64,000 nt of DNA from Yamadazyma tenuis (taxonomy: Eukaryota; Ascomycota; Pichiomycetes; Serinales; Debaryomycetaceae). Each line of letters begins with the position of its first letter. The stretch's first letter is position 1. The stretch lies in contig NC_089461.1 of assembly GCF_029203305.1 (NCBI RefSeq), positions 2,232,001 to 2,296,000 of the forward strand, written 5' to 3'. A model generated the notes under the pieces. The model was not told where the DNA came from and searched no databases. It worked only from the letters and a program-made list of their open reading frames with translations. A program made the translations under genes and the position numbers. This document shows, piece by piece, positions 9,877 to 18,724 of the stretch.

Positions 9877-10964
9877 TGTGATGTAAGGAATGTTTAATGA
9901 TTACACTTCCGCGATAGTGCGATGGTCGCGGTCCCTGGTTGCAAAAGGGATGACAATGAATTTTAGAAGAGAAATAGTGATTTATCCAAGAACACGCTGA
10001 CTTCTAGGGGAATCCACACTTCCTCATACTAGCTTGCAATACAAATTCCCTTGATCTTAGACTTGTGAGATAAAATTACTTAAAGGACTGCACTAAAATT
10101 AGCCATTCCCGGGGGGGCTACAGATGCCTATCTTGTTCTTCTGCAACTAGGAATATCAGTTTCTATGTCGGACCTTCGGACCGACCTCCAAGATTTATCT
10201 TTCTTTTTGTCACCACGAACCAGAAAATAATACTTGGGGAATACGGGTCTCTTTGTCCAGATGACGTAAGTCGCGCAATAATATCCGTCTATCCACCAAA
10301 AATTTTCACCTACTTGGTAAGCTGCAGCATGAAATAAGCAAAACCTTATCCAAACCACTATAAACTCGTACCTTTCCTAAAATGCAGCTATAATTAGAAA
10401 CAAGCAACCTCCCACTCAAAAATTGATGCCCCACAACCCTCGCAGCTGCTCGAAAACGTAAACGCAAGCCCATCGTCAACGGGGCTTTGTGTCACTTGAC
10501 GGATGGCTTTCTCAACAGGGTTCAACTGCAAGCCATTGAGACGCGCAGAAAAACAATACTTAGAGGACAAAGCTCACATCTGGGCGGCTTTTGCTAAGCG
10601 GCTTTTGCTAAGCGAATAAGGGGGTTCCCGCTGATACTCTCTTTTGCTCTATAGCAGTGGGAATATTATACTTACTGTCAGCAATATCATGGATACTCTC
10701 AGGATCAGGTAGCCAGCTGACACTACCAGTATTTTTTGACATGCACCGCGACTTATTTTCGCAGTCGAGCTAATAATAGCACCATCTCCTGACCTTAATT
10801 ACACTTCTCAGTTGGGACCTCTGTGCAAATACGAGCCTATTTTTGGAAAACTTGGCGTTTGTTTAGGTCGGCATGTTTATGCATTTCGCAGTATATAAAC
10901 CCCTGAATTTCCCGGCTTCTGTCAAACTATCAGCTCCTCACTTCTTCTTTTAACAAAAATTATC
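9877..10964. promoter_or_regulatory. Long upstream region of the GPI wall protein gene
   Basis: A 1.09 kb gene-free interval between divergent ATG7 and the GPI wall protein gene. No coding sequence is supportable. It contains a 14-bp tandem duplication at 10584-10611 and a good TATA box, TATATAAA, at 10892-10899, 66 bp before the ATG at 10965. Long upstream regions are common for regulated fungal wall genes. Confidence 0.5.
10584..10611 (+). repeat. 14-bp perfect tandem duplication
   Basis: GCGGCTTTTGCTAA occurs twice head to tail, followed by GCG. It could double a regulator site or be a replication-slippage product. Confidence 0.8.
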
Positions 10965-11816
10965 ATGAGATCATTCGCTTTATCTATGTCATTAATTTCT
11001 GTGGCTTCGGCCTTGCAACTTCAGATTTCCAGCAACGGAAACTTGAACGGCAGAAACCTTTACACCACCCACGAAGGTGCTGGTATCAACTACTTTTTCG
11101 TCAGTGATGCCGGTGTGGCCGGTCAAGAGTTGGAATACGATGCCGACTCCAAGGTACTTTCTATTCCTGACACCGGAGACATTCCATACGATGTGACCTT
11201 TGAGGGCGACGTTTTGATTGCGGGGGTTTTGGGAGCTTCTGAGGTTGACATCAGCGACAATGGTGATGTTACCATCAACGGTACCAGCACCTTTTTCAGT
11301 TGCAACCACATCAACGACCCATACCAATACTCGGGAGATATCTACGCGGTGTTGAAACAGGAAACTGGGGATAACTGTTGGCCACTCACCTTGAAGGCCG
11401 TCTCCGATGATGCTAGCTCGACCGCTTCTGCTCCTGCTTCTTCTACTTCTTCCTACGTGGCTCCATCGGCTCCATTCGCCAACACCACTGTCACTGACGT
11501 CTCCACTGTCACTGACTACACCACTTACTGCCCATACCCTACCACCATCACCATCACCACCTGTGACACCACCTGTGCCCCTCACGTGGTGACTGTTTCT
11601 GAAGCAAGCACTGTGACGGTTACTGGTACTTGTGTGGTGCCAGTTGCTTCCACCACCACTCCTGTTCCAACCACCGTCAAGGCTAGTACCACTGCTAAGG
11701 CCACTTCCAGTGCACCTAAGTCCACCGTTGCAGCTATTTCAACTCAAGCAAACGGAGCTGCTAAGCAGGTTGCTGGTATGGGGGCTTTGGCATTGTTGGC
11801 CGCTTTGGTGTTGTAG
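10965..11816 (+). CDS. GPI-anchored cell wall protein
   Basis: A 283-residue secreted protein. Residues 1 to about 16 are a signal peptide (MRSFALSMSLISVASA). The N-terminal 150 residues form a folded domain with LNGRNLYTTHEGAGINYFF and an NGTS sequon, somewhat like fungal Ywp1-type wall proteins. A Ser/Thr-rich stalk follows, with DYTTYCPYPTTITITTC, a motif shared with Sed1-, Pga- and Hwp-type wall proteins. The C-terminus (QANGAAKQVAGMG then ALALLAALVL) is a typical GPI addition signal with the probable omega site at the Asn or Gly of ANGAA. The role is structural or adhesive at the wall or plasma membrane; the exact orthologue was not identified. Codon use is biased and a TATA box is present, suggesting high, regulated expression. 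Confidence 0.85.
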   Translation: MRSFALSMSLISVASALQLQISSNGNLNGRNLYTTHEGAGINYFFVSDAGVAGQELEYDADSKVLSIPDTGDIPYDVTFEGDVLIAGVLGASEVDISDNGDVTINGTSTFFSCNHINDPYQYSGDIYAVLKQETGDNCWPLTLKAVSDDASSTASAPASSTSSYVAPSAPFANTTVTDVSTVTDYTTYCPYPTTITITTCDTTCAPHVVTVSEASTVTVTGTCVVPVASTTTPVPTTVKASTTAKATSSAPKSTVAAISTQANGAAKQVAGMGALALLAALVL

Positions 11817-12021
11817 ACTGCATTTTTTCGTTCATAATTATCTAATTGACATTGTTTTTACTGCTTGTAGTGCTTTGGTCTCACGATTAATTCTGGCGTC
11901 TCCGGTTTTGCAACCTTCGCGGTTTGTTTGCATTCCCCGCGCCACGACCGTCAAATCAATCGAGCGAAAATTCGCTTGAAATTAAAACCCAACACAGCAA
12001 TCTCCTCCTGCTAGTAACACC

Positions 12022-13642
12022 ATGTCTCAACTAACCCCAAAAAAGCACACAAAGACCCAATCTGCTTATGTATGTATAGCTCACAGTGGGTCAATCACGC
12101 CCCGTGTCGCTTTTGTCTCGTGTCGACCGGTGCCCTATGGCCCCAGTTACAAACCATTGTGTATCCACAAATACTAACACCGTCTAGCAATTTGACAACA
12201 CCGCCACCAACGTGGCAGCGTCGCAAATGAGAAACGCTTTGAACAAGTTGGTAGACAGCATCGAAGGTCAAGAGGAACAGAAGAGATTCGAAGGCGAAAT
12301 GGACTCATTCTTTGCCTTGTTCAGAAGATACTTAACCGACAAAGTTTCCGACAACTTATTGGACTGGGATAAAATCAAGTCTCCTTCCAAAGACGAAGTC
12401 GTGAACTCCAACAGCTTGACCAACGACAACGCCGACAACTTGTCAAAGTTGGCGGTATTGAAGTTGAATGGGGGATTAGGTACCTCCATGGGATGTGTGG
12501 GTCCAAAGTCTGTCATTGAGGTCAGAGACGGTAACACCTTTTTAGACTTGACCGTCAGGCAAATCGAGCATTTGAACAGAAACTACGACACCGACGTGCC
12601 ATTGTTGTTGATGAACTCGTTCAACACCGATGCCGACACTGCTAAGATCATCAAGAAATACCAGGGCCATAGAATCAGGGTCCGGACTTTCAACCAATCC
12701 AAGTTCCCCAGAATTTTCAAGGACTCGTTGTTGCCAGTTCCTTCCAGTTTTGATGATGCTTTGGACAACTGGTACCCACCTGGACACGGGGACTTGTTTG
12801 AGTCATTGGTGAGTTCAGGGGAATTGGATTACTTGCTCAACCAAGGTAAGGAAATCTTGTTTGTGTCCAATGGAGACAACTTGGGTGCCACTGTGGACCC
12901 CAAAATCTTGAACCACATGATCGACACCAACGCCGAGTTTATCATGGAATTGACCGATAAGACCAGAGCTGATGTCAAGGGAGGTACGTTGATCAACTAT
13001 GATGGCCAGGTGAGACTATTGGAAATCGCCCAGGTGCCAAAGGAACATGTGGAAGAGTTCAAGTCCATCAAGAAGTTCAAGAACTTCAACACCAACAACT
13101 TGTGGATCAACTTGAAGGCTATCAAGAGATTGGTAGAATCAAACGGTATCCAATCGGAGATCATTCCTAACCAGAAGAGTATCTCCAAGGGCTCTAGTGA
13201 CATCAATGTTTTGCAATTGGAAACCGCTGTTGGTGCCTCCATTAGATTCTTCGACAACGCCCATGGTATTGTGGTGCCAAGATCCAGATTTTTACCCGTC
13301 AAGACTTGTTCCGATTTGTTGTTGGTCAAATCAGACTTGTTCTACTTGGAACATGGAGCCTTGAAGTTGGATCCTAACAGAGACGGGTTTGCTAACCCAT
13401 TGATCAAGTTGGGTTCTCACTTCAAGAAGGTTTCCAACTTCCAGTCGAGAATTCCTCATATGCCCAAGATTTTGGAACTTGACCATTTGACCATCACCGG
13501 TAACGTCAACTTGGGGAAAAACGTCTCCTTGAAGGGAACGGTCATCATTGTGTGTAATGAGGGAGACAAGATTGATATTCCAAATGGATCTATTTTGGAG
13601 AACGTCGTTGTTACCGGCAGCTTGTCCATCTTAGAGCATTAA
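12022..13642 (+). CDS. UGP1: UTP-glucose-1-phosphate uridylyltransferase (spliced)
   Basis: The enzyme makes UDP-glucose from UTP and glucose-1-phosphate, the donor for glycogen, trehalose and beta-glucan. Exon 1 is 12022-12069 (16 codons, [16 protein letters not shown]); exon 2 is 12188-13642. The spliced product is 500 residues, against 499 in S. cerevisiae, and exon 1 supplies the KKHTKT segment found in that orthologue. Key motifs are [16 protein letters not shown] (nucleotide loop), [28 protein letters not shown] and, at the C-terminal beta-helix, [19 protein letters not shown]. The N-terminal peptide carries regulatory phosphorylation in yeast, so the intron separates a regulatory leader from the catalytic body. 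Confidence 0.97.
12070..12187 (+). other. Spliceosomal intron of UGP1
   Basis: A 118-nt intron with donor GTATGT at 12070, branch point TACTAAC at 12172-12178 and acceptor TAG ending at 12187. It is phase 0. Splicing restores the conserved N-terminus; the downstream frame has no ATG before conserved sequence. Confidence 0.93.
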
Positions 13643-13849
13643 GATGGAGTTCCAGGGAAAAAGTATACCCTTGCAAATAATCTCTAGCTAATCAATATCA
13701 TCATTTACAGTCGTAGTTTTAAGGGCAATTTCTACTTCATCTACCTCGTTCTGTTTTTGCAACCGTAATACCCAGTGGTTCCAATTGTCGCGATCGCAGT
13801 ATCAGCCAATTTTATTAGTCATAGCTATCTTAACTAATCACTACAACAA

Positions 13850-14365
13850 ATGCTTCCTCAACCCCTAGATCTCCAGAAATGGATAAGAGAGAATGAGGAC
13901 CTCCTCCAGCCTCCTGTCAATAACTTCTTGGTTCACAGAGGTGGGTTCTCCATCATGATCGTGGGTGGTCCCAATGCTCGTACCGACTACCACATCAACC
14001 AAACCCCAGAATACTTCTACATGTTCAAAGGCACCATGATTTTGAAGGTGGTAGACGACGGAGAGTTCAAGGATATCTATATCAAGGAAGGTGAGTCGTT
14101 TCTATTACCTCCCAATGTCCCCCATAACCCTACTCGATTTGCCAATACAATTGGATTGGTGGTGGAGCAAGACAGACCAAAAGATTTACTTGACAAAGTC
14201 AGATGGTACTGTCGCAACTGTAAAGAGCCAATCCACGAGCTTGAGTTCTACTGTTATGACTTAGGTACCCAGATCAAAGAAGCCATTATCAACTTCGATA
14301 AGGATATCGATGCCCGAACTTGTGAAAAGTGTGGGACCTTGAACTACTCCCGCCCTCAGGAGTAA
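13850..14365 (+). CDS. BNA1: 3-hydroxyanthranilate 3,4-dioxygenase
   Basis: A 171-residue cupin dioxygenase of the kynurenine route from tryptophan to NAD. It opens 3-hydroxyanthranilate to the semialdehyde that becomes quinolinate. The iron ligands are the His of [11 protein letters not shown] (about residue 48), the Glu six residues later, and the His of NVPHNP (about 92). Residues of the substrate pocket, [19 protein letters not shown], are intact. Two C-terminal cysteine pairs, CRNC and CEKC, match the rubredoxin-like metal site of the bacterial and fungal enzymes. The length is normal and the protein is cytosolic. Confidence 0.96.
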   Translation: MLPQPLDLQKWIRENEDLLQPPVNNFLVHRGGFSIMIVGGPNARTDYHINQTPEYFYMFKGTMILKVVDDGEFKDIYIKEGESFLLPPNVPHNPTRFANTIGLVVEQDRPKDLLDKVRWYCRNCKEPIHELEFYCYDLGTQIKEAIINFDKDIDARTCEKCGTLNYSRPQE

Positions 14366-14470
14366 TATGCCCACAGCAAACCTACTGGGTATCAAGGAAA
14401 AACAATAAATATATGTATATACATGAAAACTGATATGGCTTTATTTTAATCTCTGGGGCTTGTTGAAAGC

Positions 14471-15136
14471 TTATTCTAACTTCTGGGACTTCTTGTAGAA
14501 ATCCTCCCCTTTATCAAACACATAGTCGATAACATATTCGACAGGCTCATCGAACACATATGGCAAGAGTGGCACGATTCCCAATCCGACAGCTACCGGG
14601 CCGTAGGTCTTAAGCGGCTTGGACTTGGACTCTTTGAACATAATCGAAGAGTATCTAACCGCGTTGTGAATTGTCCAGGCAGGCAATCCCATAGAAGCAA
14701 TACTCTGGAACAACCCTCTCTTCACAAACGCAAGTCTCCAATCCTGTTCCACTAAACTTTCGCTCTTCTGCTCGTAAAGCACTTTGGCGGTGTCGTTGGG
14801 TTCAGGATAAGGATAGTTCCATGGCATTAAGTTATTGGTGTATCTGCCTTCACTCTTCATCTTGACCTTCCAACTGGCATACGATACGTCTCCCAAGATA
14901 TACAACCACGAGATACTGTAACCAATCGTCACTATAAACGGATGGGCCACTGGTCTGAAACTTTCACCAATATCAGAGGTGTAGGCCACATATCGATGAG
15001 ATGCTTGTAAGATTGTTCTGAACCTATTAGCGTAGGCGGCGTATCTCAACGACGTTTGGTCGACGTCGGAGTTCTCGACTTGGGTGTTCAATTGGGGCAC
15101 GGAGCCAGAGACGGTATCGTTGGAACTGTTACTCAT
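14471..15136 (-). CDS. Mitochondrial fission process protein 1 (MTP18/MTFP1)-like
   Basis: A 221-residue protein of the MTP18 family, inner mitochondrial membrane proteins tied in animals to fission and membrane integrity. Family segments are visible: RYAAYANRF near residue 30, SDIGESFRPVAHP, IGYSISWLYILGDVSYASW (probable membrane helix), then FQSIASMGLPAWTIHNAVR and a C-terminal hydrophobic stretch ending in PYVFDEPVEYVIDYVFD. The last motif is a hallmark of the family. No classic presequence is seen. Its role in yeast is not well defined, so the function is by family only. Two TACTAAC heptamers lie on its strand upstream (complements of 15273-15279 and 15350-15356), but no donor convinced me. 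Confidence 0.85.
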   Translation of the reverse strand: MSNSSNDTVSGSVPQLNTQVENSDVDQTSLRYAAYANRFRTILQASHRYVAYTSDIGESFRPVAHPFIVTIGYSISWLYILGDVSYASWKVKMKSEGRYTNNLMPWNYPYPEPNDTAKVLYEQKSESLVEQDWRLAFVKRGLFQSIASMGLPAWTIHNAVRYSSIMFKESKSKPLKTYGPVAVGLGIVPLLPYVFDEPVEYVIDYVFDKGEDFYKKSQKLE

Positions 15137-15748
15137 GGAAGGGGCAAGGAGAATATTGTTTTGCGGCTGGATGTTGAGTGAGCGCGAGGATGATCAGTCG
15201 TGTGCAGGCCGGATATGTTATCTCCGACCCTGAGGAAATTGGAGCCATCGGCGTGGGAGGAGGAGAGATGAAGTTAGTATGTGCTAAATGGACTTAGGAA
15301 ACCTCGGAGAATTCTTCAGGGTAGAGAGGGGTTTTAGAAGAAGTTGTGGTAGTTAGTATGGACGGTTTATGTAATAAATGCACGTAAGGGCAATGTAATG
15401 TTGATAGGGATTCTTACCAAGCTGTGCTGGTGTGTTTGTAAGATGTTTTTAATTTTACTTTAAAATGTTTACATTTGTGCATTTAGTATGTTTTTGTTTC
15501 CTTGTGTATTTATTGTAGTTTATTTTAGCAGCCATTTGCAAAATTCACGGTTTTGAGATACTGAGATCACTATTCCCACTCAGGTCACCCAAAGCTTAGC
15601 GCAAATCCCCAAGGCCCGCCAACTCCATACTCTCTCATATTCCCCCACACATGTTCAAACCCACTTCCCAATAAACATTTACTTGGTCCCAGTATCTGTT
15701 CTCCAAGGTGAATGGAGGTGTGCGCACAAATTAATTTCCTAAACAACC
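15137..15748. other. Divergent intergenic region, MTP18-like / CENP-W-like
   Basis: 612 bp with no supportable gene. The left part is GC-richer and the right part AT-rich with T runs. The decamer AGTTAGTATG occurs at 15272-15281 and 15349-15358; its complement contains TACTAAC. A short open stretch from the ATG at 15193 (about 30 codons, with GTATGT inside) was considered and not called. Confidence 0.5.
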
Positions 15749-15955
15749 ATGTCGATGAACCAAAGGAAATTCAAGAAAGCCATACAAAACAAGTCCAAGC
15801 TCCGGATCAAGAATGACTCCAGCGACCTTCTCATGTACTTGATATACATCGACTATTTGAATCGGTTGATAAAGCAGTCCCAGGTCAATGGCACTATTTC
15901 TGTGGTCAAGTTGAAGCAAGAAAATAAAACCCTTCTGAAACAGTACCGGGGATAA
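15749..15955 (+). CDS. Small histone-fold protein, CENP-W/Wip1-like
   Basis: A 68-residue basic protein. Residues 17-68 (KLRIKNDSSDLLMYLIYIDY, then LNRLIKQSQ, then a segment ending LLKQYRG) follow the layout of CENP-W, the small histone-fold partner of CENP-T in the inner kinetochore, whose human form has DLLVHLNCLLFVHRLAEESR and ends KKSRG. The gap between helices and the conserved C-terminal (K/Q)xxRG agree. The yeast protein Wip1 is of similar size. Inference: it would pair with Cnn1/CENP-T at centromeres. The start ATG is the first in frame; a second Met is at codon 3. Very short, so a structural comparison is needed. Confidence 0.6.
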   Translation: MSMNQRKFKKAIQNKSKLRIKNDSSDLLMYLIYIDYLNRLIKQSQVNGTISVVKLKQENKTLLKQYRG

Positions 15956-16260
15956 GCTTAACAAAATCTACGGGTATTCATACTACCACGACCGACAATG
16001 GGATGACTAACAGACAAACCTAATGTGCATTAGGCACTGTTCAACAGTGGGTACAAGCGAAATGACACCAATTGCGACAGTATCGTCCAACTAGCAATGA
16101 CCAACGACTGACGATTAACGACCAACAACTAGACAGCTACGACAAACCTCTATATATCTTTACTTAGACGATTCACAAAGCATAAACTTGATTTCAAATT
16201 ATCACAAGTATCAGGTCAGGCAGTTTTGACGCGAATTCTCACTAATCCAACACCTTTAAC
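15956..16260. other. Intergenic region before DSC3
   Basis: 305 bp, AT-rich, carrying the DSC3 promoter. Nothing else was recognised; repeated short GAC/CAAC-rich words near 16090-16140 look like simple low-complexity sequence. Confidence 0.4.
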
Positions 16261-17067
16261 ATGTCTGCCACAATCGTGATTCGGTTCATTGATTCCAAAA
16301 AAGGAGAAGCCATACCCGACTACGAGATCACCGACCTCCAGGCCTTGAGCTACCAGCGCCTCAAGCACTTAATACGGTCCAATAACTCGTATTGCACAAA
16401 TAAACGGTTGAAGTTAATATATAACGGGAGAGTGTTGAATGAGCACTTTGACTTTAAAGGGGATTTGATCAGCAAATTCAGCGAGTCCAGCCTTCGTATC
16501 TACGTCCACTGTGTCATTGGAGAAGATCTCACCAAAGAACAACTCAGACAAGAGAGCCTACTCGATAACCAGGAAATTAAACGCACCACGCAGCCTGAAA
16601 TCATAGGATTTGATCGGTTGCTTCAACAAGGGTTCAGTCAACAAGACGTAGACGATTTGCGGGCACAGTTCGAGAGAATCTACAACATCAACCAGACCAA
16701 TTCACAAATCAACGACTTGGAAGAAGAGGAACAGCGTCAAGAGTATTTGAGACAACTTGAAGAAAGATGGATTAATCTGACTGTCAATGCAGATGGAACC
16801 AGCACCAGGCCGGCACCAGAAGCCGCCGGTACAGAACAGGTTACGGCCGACGCTCCCGCCAACCACACCATTGCCACCACCGACGTCGATGATACGCAGA
16901 ACGAAGACCTTCTAATCGGATTACTCGTGGGGGTGTTTTTGGGAGTTATTGGAGTGTTATTTGTCGTGGCCGACGACTCCGTGTTCGATAAGAGACAAAG
17001 AATGGCCATAATAGTGGGGATGTTCATCAATATCTCGCTAGCCATCATCCGTGGCCAGTGGATATAG
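16261..17067 (+). CDS. DSC3: Dsc E3 ubiquitin ligase complex subunit 3
   Basis: A 268-residue membrane protein. Residues 1-100 form a ubiquitin-like domain (IVIRFIDSKKGEAIPDYEIT, then RLKLIYNGRVLNEH). The DUF2407 C-terminal domain follows, with GFDRLLQQGFSQQDVDDLR and FERIYNIN at about 117-145. Two membrane helices lie near 217-238 (LLIGLLVGVFLGVIGVLFVV) and 247-265. This is the layout of Dsc3, a component of the Golgi/endosomal Tul1 (Dsc) ligase complex that ubiquitinates orphan membrane proteins and, in some fungi, cleaves SREBP. A Glu-rich coiled stretch near 150-170 joins the domains. The start fits the Ubl fold directly. Confidence 0.85.
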   Translation: MSATIVIRFIDSKKGEAIPDYEITDLQALSYQRLKHLIRSNNSYCTNKRLKLIYNGRVLNEHFDFKGDLISKFSESSLRIYVHCVIGEDLTKEQLRQESLLDNQEIKRTTQPEIIGFDRLLQQGFSQQDVDDLRAQFERIYNINQTNSQINDLEEEEQRQEYLRQLEERWINLTVNADGTSTRPAPEAAGTEQVTADAPANHTIATTDVDDTQNEDLLIGLLVGVFLGVIGVLFVVADDSVFDKRQRMAIIVGMFINISLAIIRGQWI

Positions 17068-17855
17068 ATGAAGAAGAGAGAAATAGGAATGTTTGACCTA
17101 CCAGCCCTTAATAATTCTCATATGAAAACGCCTCCAAGGGGAAACATCCACACGGTTCAGAAAGATTAAACAGGGCGTTAAGATGGACAGTTGATCTCGC
17201 CATTAACTTGACGCTTGCCAGCTCGTGGGGATATCTGAAAATGACAAGCAACACGGTAGTAGTTAAGGCTGCCGCACAATTTCTTTGCGATGGGAAAATT
17301 TTTCTTATATAGTGGGTATGCGCCGGGTAACTGGGTGCAAAAGGTGAACAAGGTCAGCAACTGGGAACTGGGAATAAAGAACTGGAGAGACCGGTGTAGA
17401 CAACTCAACGTCGTTTCCTTCACTTTACTCTGTTACCAAAGTCTATTCTTTTTATGGTTTTTATTATTGCCATACTGTGTCATTACTGTCTGGGTACATA
17501 GTTGTGCAAAACGTTAAATATACGCCGTTCACGGCACCATCCTCGCACCGAAGCACCTTCGGCCTCCACCACCATCGCACCAATACCACAAAAACTCAGT
17601 TGCTAGTTCCCCTCTATCTCAGTGGCTAATACCGGTCGCCACGTCACGTGCTAGGGCCGGTTTCGGCGCGGCCCCGCGCATCCGTCCACCGCGTACCGCC
17701 ACCGCGCTTGTCGCCCCGGCGGATTGCCTATCTCCTGAGTCATTGTGGAGAAAACATTTTCAACAGAAAGCAAAAGTTTTATCAAGCTTACAATTAACTT
17801 GTAATTTGTTGGTTCAATTCACGGTAATTGTTTATAGATTGTCCATACCACAACC
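17068..17855. promoter_or_regulatory. Upstream region of ODC1
   Basis: 788 bp without a gene. A GC-rich block at about 17640-17720 contains an E-box CACGTG at 17645-17650 (Cbf1/Tye7-type site), followed by an AT-rich leader. GGGTAACTGGG at 17325-17335 also occurs at 21671-21681 upstream of the permease. Confidence 0.45.
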
Positions 17856-18719
17856 ATGTCAGAAAAACCTTTACCATTCATCTACCAATTCATCTCTGGA
17901 GCCGTCGCCGGTGTATCAGAGATCTTGGTGATGTATCCTTTGGATGTCGTTAAAACCAGACAACAATTGGATTCCACCAACGCCTATAAAGGAACCATCC
18001 AGAGTATCAAGAAGATTGTTGCTGAAGAAGGATTCTCCAGGTTGTACAAAGGGATCAGTGCGCCCATTTTGATGGAGGCTCCTAAGAGAGCCACCAAGTT
18101 TGCTGCTAACGACGAATGGGGGAAATTTTATAAAAGGGTGTTTGATGTACCTGTTATGAACCAGTCTTTGGCGGTGTTGACGGGTGCCACTGCTGGAGCC
18201 ACCGAGTCGTTTGTGGTGGTTCCATTTGAGTTGATCAAAATCAGATTACAGGACAAAACCACCAAGTTCAATGGAATGGCCGATGTCACCAAAGATATCA
18301 TCAAGAACCATGGGGTGTTGGGATTGTACAAGGGATTGGAATCGACATTGTGGAGACATATCTGGTGGAACGCCGGGTACTTTGGGTTGATTTTCCAGGT
18401 AAGAGGCTTAATGCCCAAGCCAAAGACTAGTACAGAAAAGACTTTGATTGACTTGACCTGTGGTTCGATCGGGGGTACTTTTGGTACCATCATGAACACT
18501 CCGTTCGACGTGGTCAAGTCCAGAATCCAGGCCGGAACCACCACCAAGTATGTATGGACTTATCCTTCATTGGTAACTGTTGCGAAAGAAGAAGGGTTTG
18601 GTGCGTTATACAAGGGGTTCATTCCAAAGGTATTGAGATTGGGTCCTGGTGGTGGAATTTTGTTGGTGGTGTTTACCACCTGTATGGATTTCTTCAGAGG
18701 AATTCACTATAAAGAGTAG
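17856..18719 (+). CDS. ODC1: Mitochondrial 2-oxodicarboxylate carrier
   Basis: A 287-residue mitochondrial carrier with three repeats of about 95 residues. The Px(D/E)xx(K/R) signatures are PLDVVKTR, PFELIKIR and PFDVVKSR, each followed by an EG(F/x)xxLYKG motif. The substrate-side residues KRATKFAANDEWGKFY and TLWRHIWWNAGYFGLIF are typical of the oxodicarboxylate carriers Odc1/Odc2. These exchange 2-oxoadipate and 2-oxoglutarate across the inner membrane for lysine and glutamate metabolism. One gene is present here, so it cannot be assigned to Odc1 versus Odc2. Its stop codon is 5 bp from that of the converging neighbour. Confidence 0.93.
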   Translation: MSEKPLPFIYQFISGAVAGVSEILVMYPLDVVKTRQQLDSTNAYKGTIQSIKKIVAEEGFSRLYKGISAPILMEAPKRATKFAANDEWGKFYKRVFDVPVMNQSLAVLTGATAGATESFVVVPFELIKIRLQDKTTKFNGMADVTKDIIKNHGVLGLYKGLESTLWRHIWWNAGYFGLIFQVRGLMPKPKTSTEKTLIDLTCGSIGGTFGTIMNTPFDVVKSRIQAGTTTKYVWTYPSLVTVAKEEGFGALYKGFIPKVLRLGPGGGILLVVFTTCMDFFRGIHYKE

Positions 18720-18724
18720 TTTAT

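Noticed and set aside
10992..11585. 197-codon open frame antisense to the GPI wall protein
   Set aside because: Shadow of the sense gene, low-complexity and without a start context.
15193..15297. Possible small spliced gene: ATG at 15193, about 30 open codons (AGYVISDPEEIGAIG-like) with an internal GTATGT
   Set aside because: No TACTAAC plus acceptor follows on the plus strand, no second exon was found, and it starts 57 bp from the divergent MTP18-like start. A run of this length is not unusual by chance.
15240..15420. 5' UTR intron of the MTP18-like gene suggested by two TACTAAC heptamers on its strand
   Set aside because: The nearest donor candidate is GTAAGA, unlike the GTATGT used by all four other introns, and no upstream ATG joins in frame.
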